Shown here piece after piece: positions 34,983-43,400 of a stretch of DNA of 64,000 nt. The DNA is from CAVWNR01 sp963756525. Lineage in GTDB: Bacteria > Actinomycetota > Actinomycetes > Mycobacteriales > Jatrophihabitantaceae. How positions within the stretch are numbered: position 1 is the stretch's first letter; each line of letters begins with the position of its first letter. The DNA lies in the NCBI GenBank assembly GCA_963756525.1, contig CAVWNR010000009.1, forward strand, positions 372,001 through 436,000. The letters are read 5' to 3'. A program made the translations under genes and the position numbers. The notes under the pieces were generated by a model, which saw only the letters and a list, made by a program, of their open reading frames with translations, was not told the origin of the DNA and did no database searches.

Positions 34983-36083
34983 TTAGGGCGGCGCGGCCAT
35001 CCGGACCTCCTGTATCTCGGCGTCCGCGGCGGCGAAGCGCAGCAGGCGGCGTCCCTCGACGCTCACCGCCGCGGCGTCGCGCTTGGCCAGCGGGCGGAAT
35101 GGTTCGACGGTCACAACCGCCGACTCGTCGCGGCGCGCGATCTTCCAGACGCCACGAAGGAACCCGTCGACCAGCACCGCGCCCGGCAGGATGCCATTGA
35201 CCGAGTGCAGCCGCCACCGATCGTCGGCGCTCCTGATCCGGGTGCGATCCGCGTGGGAGAGCAGGGCATTGTCGTACTCGGGAAGAAACCGCGGCAGCGC
35301 CGGCGTGGCTGGATCCGGACGGGGCGCGTCGGGCAGGTCCCACAGTTCGCGGCCGTTCTCGTCGTGAAACGTCCGCAGCCTGTCTCGGAGGCGGGCGACG
35401 ACCTCCCGCAGCCTGGTGAGTCCCGACCAAGCCTGAACGTCGGCGACGCTGGCCGGCCCGTACGCAGCCAGATAGCGCAGCACCATGTCATCGATCGAGG
35501 CTTTGGCGGCAAGTGGCCGGCCGACCCACGCCTGCAGCGACGTGTGCTCGGCCTGCCCGCTCGCACCCCACAGCCCCCGTGGCGGGACCTGCACCAGCGG
35601 CACGTACGTGCGGATGGCCTGAGCGAGCGCGGCCGGGTCGCTGCCGGGCCAGCACGGTGCAAGTTCGGCGCCGAGTTGGCTGAACGTGCGTGGCCGGTCG
35701 TCGACCACAGCTCGGCCGGCCGCGGCGAGAGCGTCGGTATCAGCAGCGCCCAGGCGCTTGCCCCAGTTGCTGGCGAAGCCGCGCTCGAGCGTCGGCTGCA
35801 GCAAGGGACGCCAGGCCAACGCGTCCTCGGCAGTAACCAGGTGCAGCGTCGAGCGCATCAGCGCCAGCCGGACCAGCCGTCGGTCCTCGATCAGGCGCGA
35901 CAGCTCGCCCGGCTCGAATGCGGCGAGCCGCGTCCACAAGCCGACATACGGCGTCGCCGGCGCCTGTGCCTGCATGCCGGCCAGATGCGCGACCGCCTCG
36001 CCCGCCGGCATGGCCGACCGTTGCAGCAGGAGTTGCCGAGCAAGCAGCGCCCGGTTCAGCGCCCGCTGACTGAGAACGTCCAC
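34983..36083 (-). CDS. winged-helix DNA-binding domain protein (DUF1006/AlkX-like)
   Basis: 366 aa. Matches the actinobacterial winged helix DNA-binding domain-containing family, relatives of the AlkZ/YcaQ interstrand-crosslink glycosylases. Typical features: ALNRALLARQLLLQR at the N-terminus, AVAHLAGMQAQAPATPYVGL, LVRLALMRSTLHLVTAEDAL and a later FLPEYDNALLSHADRTR and DGFLRGVWKI. I start at the GTG 36083, where homology begins; the alternative ATG at 36125 would place a 34-bp inverted repeat inside the gene. It resembles the 40499-41617 protein in type but not closely in sequence. Confidence 0.8.
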   Translation of the reverse strand: MDVLSQRALNRALLARQLLLQRSAMPAGEAVAHLAGMQAQAPATPYVGLWTRLAAFEPGELSRLIEDRRLVRLALMRSTLHLVTAEDALAWRPLLQPTLERGFASNWGKRLGAADTDALAAAGRAVVDDRPRTFSQLGAELAPCWPGSDPAALAQAIRTYVPLVQVPPRGLWGASGQAEHTSLQAWVGRPLAAKASIDDMVLRYLAAYGPASVADVQAWSGLTRLREVVARLRDRLRTFHDENGRELWDLPDAPRPDPATPALPRFLPEYDNALLSHADRTRIRSADDRWRLHSVNGILPGAVLVDGFLRGVWKIARRDESAVVTVEPFRPLAKRDAAAVSVEGRRLLRFAAADAEIQEVRMAAPP

Positions 36084-36086
36084 GCG

Positions 36087-36120
36087 GCGGATTCTGTCGT
36101 ACCCCGCCGACAGAATCCGC
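36087..36120. terminator. perfect 13-bp-stem inverted repeat
   Basis: GCGGATTCTGTCG (36087-36099) and CGACAGAATCCGC (36108-36120) with an 8-nt loop. It sits between two minus-strand genes, after the stop at 36151 and just before the GTG at 36083. There is no U-run. It may end the upstream transcript or act as an operator or leader hairpin for the downstream gene. Confidence 0.6.
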
Positions 36121-36150
36121 GGCATGCGAACTACCGGCCGCCGCGGGCGC

Positions 36151-36936
36151 TTACGAACGGGGCAGCTGCTGCGTGTCGTTCGGCGCGGTGTCCGGCTTGC
36201 TGATCACTTGAGTGGCGTGGGCGTCGTCGCGCCGAAACGGCTGGGTAGCGTGCGCATCGCGGTCGTCGGCCATGACCGGGCGCGTCGGCTGCTCGGTTCG
36301 TGCAGTGATCACCTCGTCCGGCTCGCCGTACCAGGGCGGCGGAGGCGCCGGTTCCGGTGCGACCTCCCCGCTGACGGGCTCTGCGGCCGGAGCTGGCGGC
36401 AGCGCGCCGGCGGTTCGCGCGGCGATGGCGGCGCCGAGTCCGGCGAGCAGACCGCTCAGAACCCCGAAGACCACCACTGCGTAGGTCGGCCCGTGCTGCA
36501 CGGCGAACCAGAACCGGCCGTGGTTGACGTCCGGCACGTTGGCGCCGTAGTCGTCGTAGGCGATGGCCACCCGCCCGACGCCTGCCAACACCGTCACCGA
36601 GATCACGAGCGCCCAGCTGGCGAACCATGCGGCGAAGAACGGCGCGGGGCGGCGCAGAGCAGCAACCACCAGGAAGACGAGCAGGGCGGTCGCGACCACG
36701 ATCGCACCGTCGGCGACGACGCCGCCGAGCCACATGGAGTTCAGCGCCGATCGCGGGCTGACCCGCCACGCCGAACTCAGCGCCGCATTGCTGAGGATGC
36801 TCGTCGCGGCGCGGTTCTGGTAGGAGGGGTGGTCGGAGAGCCGATCGGTCGCCCACTGGTTCGAGACCAGCGCGATGATGATCAGCTCGATCACTCCGGC
36901 GGTCAGGGCGGCGCGGCGCGCGTGGGAACGTCGCAT
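36151..36936 (-). CDS. four-helix membrane protein with hydrophilic tail
   Basis: 261 aa. Helices at about 9-26, 71-93, 101-121 and 145-175; the loop after helix 1 (SNQWATDRLSDHPSYQNRAA) would be extracytoplasmic. The C-terminal 85 residues are Pro/Glu/Thr-rich, ending with repeated HATQ units (DAHATQPF and DAHATQVI). I do not recognise the family. Start ATG at 36936. Transcribed toward the winged-helix gene, with the inverted repeat at 36087-36120 in between. Confidence 0.7.
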   Translation of the reverse strand: MRRSHARRAALTAGVIELIIIALVSNQWATDRLSDHPSYQNRAATSILSNAALSSAWRVSPRSALNSMWLGGVVADGAIVVATALLVFLVVAALRRPAPFFAAWFASWALVISVTVLAGVGRVAIAYDDYGANVPDVNHGRFWFAVQHGPTYAVVVFGVLSGLLAGLGAAIAARTAGALPPAPAAEPVSGEVAPEPAPPPPWYGEPDEVITARTEQPTRPVMADDRDAHATQPFRRDDAHATQVISKPDTAPNDTQQLPRS

Positions 36937-37005
36937 ATGCCCGACGCTAGCGCGCTCGCGGCCGTGCGGACGGAGGCTCGCCGGACGGGCGATGCTGGGG
37001 CGTGG

Positions 37006-38374
37006 TCACTCCCCCGCGCGCCAGCCGCCCGACTCGACGCCACCCGGGACCACGTCGGCCGGGCGGTACGGCTCGCGGGTGAAGACGAACGAGCCGATGT
37101 CGAGGTGGCTCACGGTGCCATCTGCCGCGCGTACGACGCGCAGCGTCTCACCCCAGGTAATAGCCGTCCAGGCCGATCCAGCTGCCCTCGCCGCTGGCCC
37201 GAAATCGCGAGGCGCGCCCTTGGGCCACCACCGGGGTCAACTCCAGACCCCGGCCGGCGCGCAGCCGCAACGCGAACGGGTTCGCGCCCCAGTACCACGG
37301 GCCGGTGAGGGCGAGCAGGTCCGGGTCAACCTCCGGCAGCGGCTCCCACGCGGCGGGAATGCGTGGCTCCTGCGTTGCGACGATGTTCAGCAGGTCGCCG
37401 CAGACCACGCCGACCGGCACGCCGTGGGTTGCGTTGGCGAACCCGACGGCCCCGAGTCCGGCCTCCGCGTCGACCCACAGCGCGGCGAGGAAGCCCGGCA
37501 TAGACCCGGTGTGCCCGAACAGGCGCCGTCCGTTGAGCCGGACAAGTTGCAGGCCGAGTCCGTAGGTGCCATCCCACGCCTCGTCTTGCGGCCCGGACGC
37601 CGGGGCGCGCATCTCCTCGAGCGTGTCGGCGGCCAGCACCTCGTCGTGGCCGTCGAGCAGAAAGGTGGCGAACCGGGCAAGATCGTTTACGGTCGACCAG
37701 AGCTGGCCGGCCGGGGCCATGACGCCGGTGTCCGTGGCCGGCTCGGGCAGCAACACGTCCGCCCAGGGGTGCACGGCGAAGCCTCGTGCATGCGGCGGCT
37801 GCGGCAGCAGCGTGGTTCGCGGCATGCCGAGTGGCGCCAGGACCTCGCGTTGCAGTACGTCGCCCCACGGCGCGCCCCGCAGCGATTGGACCAATGTCCC
37901 GAGCGCGGCGAAGCCAGGATTCGAGTAGTGGAACCGCCGCCCGGCCGGATGCCGCATCGGGTCGTCGCCGAGCGCGTCGGCCAGCGACGGGCGCAGCTCG
38001 CCGGGCGTGCGCTCCCACCACGGCGGGGGCGTCTCGCTGGCCAGGCCGGCGGTGTGCGCGAGCAGTTCCGCGACGCGGACCTGGCCGATGGCCGTCCCCG
38101 GCACGTGCTCGCCCAGCCGGTCCGCCAGGTCGATGCGAGCCTCGTCGCGCAGCCGCATCACCAGCACCGCGACGAACGTCTTCGTCAGCGAACCGACCCG
38201 GTACTGGGTGTCGCGGGTCGGCGGCTCGCCGTCCACACTGCCGACGCCGTCCGCCCAGGCGAGCACGCCGTCGCGCACGATTCCCGCGGCCATCGACGGG
38301 GCACGCCCGTCGACCTGGGCAGTCGCGAGACGGTGCTGCAGCGCGCGGTGGGTGGTGGGGAGCAGATCGGTCAT
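37006..38374 (-). pseudogene. serine hydrolase (beta-lactamase/EstB-like), 3' frameshift
   Basis: A penicillin-binding-protein-like serine hydrolase. SLTKTFVAVLVMRLRDE has the SxxK nucleophile; HYSNPGFAALGTLVQSLRG has the Y-x-N motif; HTGSMPGFLAALW has the HxG motif. The frame from the ATG at 38374 (GAGGAAG upstream) stops at 37148 after GLDGYYLG, but one base further the other frame continues the family's normal ending (GETLRVVRAADGTVSHLDIG, SFVFTREPYRPADVVPGG) to a stop at 37006. Removing one T (minus strand, 37150) restores a 455-aa protein. The three catalytic motifs all lie before the break, so a shortened 408-aa product might still be active. Confidence 0.75.
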
Positions 38375-38477
38375 TGGGTGCTTCCTCGATCGGATCCAAG
38401 GGGACGACAGCGCGAGTCTGCCAAGCCCGTTCTCGCCGGCCGGCGACGCGTGGCGACCCGCTCCTAGACTCGGCGGC

Positions 38478-39986
38478 ATGACCGAGCAGGGCGTCGACAT
38501 CACGCCAGAGACACCGGAAATCCCCGACTCCGCCGAGGAGACCGCCTCCCATGACGTTCCCATGTCGGCGGAGCTGCGCGCTGCCATCGCGAAGGACTGG
38601 GACGCCGCCCCACCCATGCCGCACCCGGGCCGTCCGGACGTCGCGGCCTTCGCCGCCCGGCGGCGGGCCGCGTTCTCGGCGAAGTTCCCGGGCGAGCTGA
38701 TCGTCGTCCCCGCCGGCCCGCTGAAGACCCGCGCGAACGACACCGACTACCCCTTCCGCGCGGCCAGCTCGTTCAGCTGGCTCACCGGCGAGACGGCGGC
38801 AGAGTCGGTGCTCGTCATGACGCCGAACGAATCGGAGCACGACAGCACGCTCTACCTTCGCGAGTACGCCTGCCCGGGTGAGCCGGACTACTTCACCAGC
38901 CGCACGCACGGCGCCCTCTGGGTCGGCAACGTCCCGACCGCGGCGCAAACGCAGCAGGTGCTCGGCATCCCCACCCGCGGCCTGGGCGCGCTGAAGGACG
39001 ACCTCGAGCCGTGGCGCGACCGCGAAGCCCAGGTGCTCGTCGGGTTCGATGCGGGCGTCGACGCGCTGCTCCCCCGGCGGTCGGACGGCACGAAGTTGAC
39101 CGAGACGCTCGATGAGCTGCGGCTGGTCAAGGACGAGTGGGAGATCGCCCGGCTGCGGCACGCCTGCGAGGCCACCGCGCGCGGGTTCGCCGACGTGGTG
39201 CGTGAACTGCCGATGCTCATCGCAGGCGGCGGCGAACGCGGCGAGCGCTGGCTGGAGGGGACGTTCTGGCGCCGGGCCCGGCTGGAGGGCAACTCGGTCG
39301 GCTACACCTCGATCGTCGGCGCCGGCCGGGACGGCACGGTCCTGCACTGGTGGCGCAACCACGGCGCGGTCCAGGCCGGGCAGCTGCTGCTGGCCGACAT
39401 GGGCGTCGAGACCGACGAGCTCTACACCGCCGACGTCACCCGAACCATGCCGGTCGACGGCGCCTACACGCCCGAGCAGCTGCGCGTCTACCGGGCGGTC
39501 TACGAGGCGCAGAGCGCGGGCATCGCAGAGGTGAAGGCCGGCGCGGACTTCCTCGCCGCGCATCGCGCCGCGATGTGGGTGCTCGCCGACCACCTGCACT
39601 CCTGGGGCATCCTGCCGGTCACCGCGGACGTCTCCTGCGCCGAGGACCCCGAACAGCCCGGCGCCGGACTGCACCGTCGGTACACGCTGCACGGCACGTC
39701 GCACATGCTCGGCATCGACGTGCACGACTGCGCGAAGGCCCGGGAGGAGACCTACCGCAAGGGCACGCTGCAAGCCGGACACGTACTCACCGTCGAGCCC
39801 GGGCTCTACTTCCAGGTCAACGACCGCACCGTGCCCGCCGAGCTGCGCGGCATCGGCGTCCGGATCGAGGACGACGTGCTGGTCACCGACGGCGCCCCGG
39901 TGAATCTGTCCGCCTCGCTGCCGCGCGACCCGGACGAGGTCATCGCCTGGATGCGCGAGGTGCAGCAGACGCCCGCCGCCCCGTGA
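38478..39986 (+). CDS. aminopeptidase P family (Xaa-Pro) peptidase
   Basis: 502 aa metallopeptidase of the pita-bread fold (M24B), removing N-terminal residues before proline. The N-terminal creatinase-like domain contains FPGELIVVPAGPLKTRANDT and DYPFRAASSFSWLTGE. The catalytic domain has the metal ligands in LLLADMGVETDELYTADVTR (two Asp), HGTSHMLGIDVHDC (His), LTVEPGLYFQ (Glu) and GVRIEDDVLVT (Glu). Start ATG at 38478; the open frame upstream is antisense to the serine hydrolase gene. Its stop overlaps the GTG of the ArfB-like gene by 4 bp. Confidence 0.93.
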   Translation: MTEQGVDITPETPEIPDSAEETASHDVPMSAELRAAIAKDWDAAPPMPHPGRPDVAAFAARRRAAFSAKFPGELIVVPAGPLKTRANDTDYPFRAASSFSWLTGETAAESVLVMTPNESEHDSTLYLREYACPGEPDYFTSRTHGALWVGNVPTAAQTQQVLGIPTRGLGALKDDLEPWRDREAQVLVGFDAGVDALLPRRSDGTKLTETLDELRLVKDEWEIARLRHACEATARGFADVVRELPMLIAGGGERGERWLEGTFWRRARLEGNSVGYTSIVGAGRDGTVLHWWRNHGAVQAGQLLLADMGVETDELYTADVTRTMPVDGAYTPEQLRVYRAVYEAQSAGIAEVKAGADFLAAHRAAMWVLADHLHSWGILPVTADVSCAEDPEQPGAGLHRRYTLHGTSHMLGIDVHDCAKAREETYRKGTLQAGHVLTVEPGLYFQVNDRTVPAELRGIGVRIEDDVLVTDGAPVNLSASLPRDPDEVIAWMREVQQTPAAP

Positions 39987-40450
39987 CGGCCGCGCCGCGC
40001 CACGTCTCCCCCACCGGTGACCTGGTGCTGCGGCCTGCTCGCGGCCTGTCGCGCGGGGTGATCATCCCCGCCGGCGAGCTGGTTGAGCGGTTCAGCCGCT
40101 CGTCCGGGCCCGGCGGCCAGTCTGTGAACACCGCCGACAGCCGGGTGGAACTGCGCTGGGACGTCGCGTCGTCGGCCGCGCTGACCGACGCGCAACGCGA
40201 GCTGTTGCTCGACCGGCTGCGCGGCCGCGTCGTCGACGGCGTGCTCACGGTCACTGCCTCCGAACACCGCGGCCAACTGCAGAACCGGATCGCCGCGCGC
40301 GCTCGGCTGGCGGCGCTGGTCACGCGCGGCCTGGTGCCGGCCGCGGTACGCCACCCCACCCGGCCGTCCCGGGCGGCCAAGCAGGCCCGGCTGGACGCCA
40401 AGCGGCGCCGCAGCGCGCTCAAGGCTTCCCGGCGGGCTGTGCCTGAGTAA
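39983..40450 (+). CDS. arfB: ArfB-like peptidyl-tRNA hydrolase (GGQ domain)
   Basis: 155 aa. Class-I release-factor-like protein without codon-recognition domain, which rescues stalled ribosomes by hydrolysing peptidyl-tRNA. GGQ is at 44-46 within SRSSGPGGQSVNTADSRVEL, and the tail is strongly basic (RPSRAAKQARLDAKRRR), as needed to sense the empty mRNA channel. GTG start at 39983 in a GTGA overlap with the aminopeptidase gene. The transcript probably ends in the hairpin at 40453-40500. Confidence 0.92.
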   Translation: MTAAPRHVSPTGDLVLRPARGLSRGVIIPAGELVERFSRSSGPGGQSVNTADSRVELRWDVASSAALTDAQRELLLDRLRGRVVDGVLTVTASEHRGQLQNRIAARARLAALVTRGLVPAAVRHPTRPSRAAKQARLDAKRRRSALKASRRAVPE

Positions 40451-40452
40451 GC

Positions 40453-40500
40453 GATCTTGTTATGCGGGGTGCCGCATCGGTCACCCCCCTCATGAAGATC
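40453..40500. terminator. long two-part hairpin between arfB and winged-helix gene (repeat element copy 2)
   Basis: GATCTT (40453-40458) pairs with AAGATC (40495-40500), and GGGGTG (40466-40471) pairs with CACCCC (40482-40487). Layout and sequence closely follow the hairpin at 27713-27760: both read GATCTTG, then a TGCG/GGGTGCCG block, then GTCACCC, then AAGATC, and both span 48 bp. It starts 3 bp after the arfB stop and includes the last bases of the convergent gene. Confidence 0.75.
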
Positions 40501-41617
40501 ACGACAGCGTCACGGTGACCTCCGAAACACCGCGCACCGCGGCCACCCGCTCGGCCTCGTCCTCGACCGACTTGCGCACGGACGGCGGCACTGGGGCGAA
40601 GGCCGCAACCTCCAGCGTGAGCCGCTTCCCGGAACCGCGCGGGCGCCAGGTGCCGAGCACCTCGCCGTCGACGAACAGCACGCCGGGTCGGCCCAGCACC
40701 GGCCAGAGCGCCTTGTGCATCGAGCGGTCCGGCACGATCAGCTCCCGGTCGCGCGCCTGCAGGTACGGGTCGTAGGGACCGAGCAGCCGCACCAGGGGCG
40801 CCCGAGGCGGCCGGCGCAGCGCGGGCATCCGGTCAGCGGGCAGGAAGGCGTGCCGGCCGTCGACCTCCACCTCGGCCAGGTCGGCCGGCCAAACCGTGAC
40901 GACATCGGCGCGGCGCAGACCGAGGTAGCCGGCGACGTCGGCCTGATCCGCCGGCCCGAGCAGGGTCAGGTAGCCGCGGATCAGCGCCTGCAGCGCCGGC
41001 ACGTCGACGTTGTCCACCCGTCGCGCCCCGGACCGCGGAACGAGCACCGGCGGGGCGGTGTCGGGCTCGAGCTCCAGCCCGGCGGAGAGCGAGCCCATCC
41101 GCAGCGGCAGCTCGAAGACATGCGTCGTCTTGCAGCCGCGGCAATACCGGGTCATCGCCGTCGGGACGGCGGCGGTCAGCGCACCGCTCACCGCACCCTT
41201 GCCCATCGGCTTTCGCACGATCCGCCGCAGCGCGGTGACGGCCTGCGCATACCCGTCCAGCGCCGGAAGGTTCGCCTTGCGCATGCTCGCGCTGGAGTCC
41301 AGCCGGGCCGCGGCGTCGTCGTCCGACAGCGGCCATAGCGCTGCGGCGAGCGCGTCGAGATCCCTGCGGCGGTGCACGTGCGGCGCCCCGCGCAGCGACC
41401 AGACGAGCGAGAGCGGCTTGCCCGGACCCACACCATCGGCAGGCGGAGTCGCCTTCAGCCGGGCGTCGAACGCCAGCCGGGCCGACTCCGCGCCGGAGTC
41501 CTGTACGCCGATGTCGAGCACCGCGAGCTTGCCCGGTGCCCGCCCGGACCGGTGCAGGCCCTGCGCGGCGACCCGGTATGCGATCACCTGATCCCGCGTC
41601 GCACGGGCAGCGCTCAC
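40499..41617 (-). CDS. winged-helix DNA-binding domain protein
   Basis: 372 aa, DUF1006-type winged-helix family like its distant relative at 34983-36083. Recognisable: TRDQVIAYRVAAQGLHR at the start, LSLVWSLRGAPHVHRRRDLD, the Cys pair in MTRYCRGCKTTHVFELPLRM, a winged-helix region QALIRGYLTLLGPADQADVA and LLGPYDPYLQARDRELIVPD. In this family some members repair DNA crosslinks. GTG start at 41617 overlaps the DUF3224 stop (GTGA). Likely one transcript with DUF3224. Confidence 0.82.
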   Translation of the reverse strand: MSAARATRDQVIAYRVAAQGLHRSGRAPGKLAVLDIGVQDSGAESARLAFDARLKATPPADGVGPGKPLSLVWSLRGAPHVHRRRDLDALAAALWPLSDDDAAARLDSSASMRKANLPALDGYAQAVTALRRIVRKPMGKGAVSGALTAAVPTAMTRYCRGCKTTHVFELPLRMGSLSAGLELEPDTAPPVLVPRSGARRVDNVDVPALQALIRGYLTLLGPADQADVAGYLGLRRADVVTVWPADLAEVEVDGRHAFLPADRMPALRRPPRAPLVRLLGPYDPYLQARDRELIVPDRSMHKALWPVLGRPGVLFVDGEVLGTWRPRGSGKRLTLEVAAFAPVPPSVRKSVEDEAERVAAVRGVSEVTVTLS

Positions 41618-42027
41618 AGTGAGTACCGCAGGGTGAGCATGTACTCCATCGCATCCGCGGCGTAGCTGCCCTCGCCCGAGATGCCGGCCAGCTCGCCGGT
41701 GCCCGAAGCGGGGACGATCCGCACGTCGGTGCGTGCGACGCCGCCGCTGTGGTCGCCGCTCGCGGCGAGGACGAACGTCCCGGTGCGGCCGGCGAGCGTG
41801 CCGGAGACCAGCTCGTAGCCGGTGTACGGGCCGACCAGCGAGTGCGGGTCTGCCGGGTCGCCGTCGACATAGCAGATGGTCAGGGCGCAGGTGGACTCGC
41901 CGACGAGGTCGCCGGAGTAGGCGGTGGTGAACGACGCCCGGGCGACGGCGTGCACCTGGTCGGCCTCGACCACGCGTGCCTCGTCCCACGACTTGCCGGT
42001 GACGGTGATGGTGGCGGTTTCTGTCAT
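41614..42027 (-). CDS. DUF3224-domain protein
   Basis: 137 aa beta-barrel protein of the DUF3224 family (lipocalin/allene oxide cyclase-like): ITVTGKSWDEARVVEADQVH, YVDGDPADPHSLVGPYTGYE, VSGTLAGRTGTFVLAASGDH and GTGELAGISGEGSYAADAME. No signal peptide. Biochemical role unknown. The ATG at 42027 fits family starts. Divergent from a WYL regulator 54 bp away, which probably controls it. Confidence 0.88.
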   Translation of the reverse strand: MTETATITVTGKSWDEARVVEADQVHAVARASFTTAYSGDLVGESTCALTICYVDGDPADPHSLVGPYTGYELVSGTLAGRTGTFVLAASGDHSGGVARTDVRIVPASGTGELAGISGEGSYAADAMEYMLTLRYSL

Positions 42028-42046
42028 GTGTCCATCCTGGCGAACT

Positions 42047-42071
42047 AAACCTGCCATCTACCGTCAGGTTT
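42047..42071. promoter_or_regulatory. inverted repeat between DUF3224 and WYL-regulator genes
   Basis: AAACCTG (42047-42053) and CAGGTTT (42065-42071) with 11 bp between, centred in the 54-bp divergent region. Its AT-rich arms stand out from the surroundings, and spacing of one helical turn plus arm length suits a dimeric regulator, most simply the adjacent WYL protein. Confidence 0.55.
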
Positions 42072-42081
42072 TGCGGGCAGA

Positions 42082-43134
42082 ATGGGTGGGGTGCGGGCCA
42101 GCCGTCTGCTGTCGATGCTGTTGCTGCTGCACGTCCGCGGCCGGGTCAGCGCGCAGCAGTTCGCCGACGAGCTCGAGGTCTCGGTGCGCACCGTGTACCG
42201 GGACATCGACGCGCTCGGCGCCGCCGGCGTCCCCGTATACGCGACCCGCGGGCGCACCGGCGGCTTCGCGCTGCTCGACGGCTACCGCACCCGGCTCACC
42301 GGGCTGACCACCGACGAGGCCGACGCGCTGTTCCTCGCCGGGCTCCCCGGGCCGGCCGCCGAACTCGGGCTGGGCGGCGTGCTCGCGGCCACCGAGCTGA
42401 AGCTGCTGGCCGCGCTGCCGCCCGATCTCCGCGAGCGGGCCACCAGGATCCGCGACCGGTTCCACCTCGACGCGCCGGGCTGGCTGCGCGAGGCCGAAGC
42501 GCCGCCCAACCTTGCGCCGCTGGCCGACGCGGTCTGGTCGCAGCACCGGGTGCGGGTGCGATACGAGCGGAGCAACCGGGCGGTTGTCGACCGGGTGCTC
42601 GAGCCGCTGGGCGTGGTCCTCAAGGCCGGGACCTGGTACGTCGTCGCGACCGTGTCCGACGACGCGCGCGGTGCGCGGACGTACCGGGTGTCGCGGATGC
42701 TCAGCGCCGCCGTCCTCGACGAGACCTTCGAGCGACCGCCCGACTTCGACCTGCCGTCGCACTGGGCGGCCTACCAGCGCGGCTACACCGAGCGCGTCTA
42801 CCGGTCAAGCGCGACGGTGCGTCTCTCCCCGGCCGGGCAGCAACTGCTCTTCCTGCTCGGCACGATCCCGGCGCGGGCGGCGCGCGCCGCCATGGGCGAA
42901 CCGGACGCCGAGGGATGGGCGACGACGACGCTGCCGATCGAGTCGCTGCGCCATGGCGAGCATGCGCTGCTGCAGCTCGGCCCGGACGTCGAGGTTCTCG
43001 ACCCGTCGGAGTTGCGCGTTGCGGTGGCCCGCGCCGCCGCGGCGACGGCAGCCCGCTATGCGCCGCCGTCTACGTCGACGTCGTCGCGACCAGGGGTGCG
43101 CGGAACCGGGGTGCGCGGAACCGGGGTGCGCTGA
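42082..43134 (+). CDS. YafY/DeoR-type WYL-domain transcriptional regulator
   Basis: 350 aa. The N-terminal HTH reads RGRVSAQQFADELEVSVRTV followed by YRDIDALGAAGVPVYA, the standard opening of YafY-type regulators; the WYL domain covers about 150-310 with KAGTWYVVATVSDDARGART and YRVSRMLSAAVLDETFERP. The C-terminal 15 residues are a GVRGT repeat encoded by a 15-bp tandem array. Divergent from DUF3224 with a shared inverted repeat between, so local regulation is likely. Its 3' end overlaps the convergent membrane protein gene by 79 bp. Confidence 0.9.
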   Translation: MGGVRASRLLSMLLLLHVRGRVSAQQFADELEVSVRTVYRDIDALGAAGVPVYATRGRTGGFALLDGYRTRLTGLTTDEADALFLAGLPGPAAELGLGGVLAATELKLLAALPPDLRERATRIRDRFHLDAPGWLREAEAPPNLAPLADAVWSQHRVRVRYERSNRAVVDRVLEPLGVVLKAGTWYVVATVSDDARGARTYRVSRMLSAAVLDETFERPPDFDLPSHWAAYQRGYTERVYRSSATVRLSPAGQQLLFLLGTIPARAARAAMGEPDAEGWATTTLPIESLRHGEHALLQLGPDVEVLDPSELRVAVARAAAATAARYAPPSTSTSSRPGVRGTGVRGTGVR

Positions 43135-43400
43135 ACGGGTGCGCGCGGAACTCGCGTGCCCGGCAGCTGATCGGCGGGCGGCTGGGCATCACGGTGCGGC
43201 GAGCGCGGCACATTGACCGGGAAGTTGTCCCGCACCTTGCGCAGGTGGCGCGACATCGACCGGAACAGGAAGTAGCAGCCGATGCACAGCGCCAGGATTA
43301 CGGCCAGTCCCAGTGCGCTGGCCTTCTTGTTCTCCGGCCCGTCCGGCGTGGTGTCGGCGAGCACGCCCGCCGCGTGCCAGACGGCGGCGGAAAGCATCAT
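43056..43400 (-). CDS. small membrane protein downstream of mca
   Basis: 114 aa. A membrane helix at about 28-46 (ASALGLAVILALCIGCYFLF) is followed by basic RSMSRHLRKVRDNFPVNVPR, which strongly suggests a cytoplasmic C-terminus, and an ending made of TPVPR repeats from the shared 15-bp array. Its ATG touches the mca stop (TGATG), so expression is coupled to mca. A membrane gene in the same place next to mca is known in mycobacteria (Rv1081c). Function unknown. Confidence 0.8.
   Translation of the reverse strand: MMLSAAVWHAAGVLADTTPDGPENKKASALGLAVILALCIGCYFLFRSMSRHLRKVRDNFPVNVPRSPHRDAQPPADQLPGTRVPRAPVQRTPVPRTPVPRTPGRDDVDVDGGA
43093..43152. repeat. 15-bp tandem repeat in two overlapping gene ends
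   Basis: GGGGTGCGCGGAACC at 43093-43107 and 43108-43122, a variant at 43123-43137 (GGGGTGCGCTGAACG) and a weaker fourth unit at 43138-43152. As 15 is a multiple of three, copy changes keep both reading frames: plus strand gives GVRGT units at the end of the WYL protein, minus strand gives TPVPR units in the mca-linked membrane protein. The plus-strand stop codon lies within unit 3. Confidence 0.8.

Noticed and set aside
37326..39782. 818-aa minus-strand frame
   Set aside because: Antisense to aminopeptidase P and out of frame with the serine hydrolase; no domain-like sequence.
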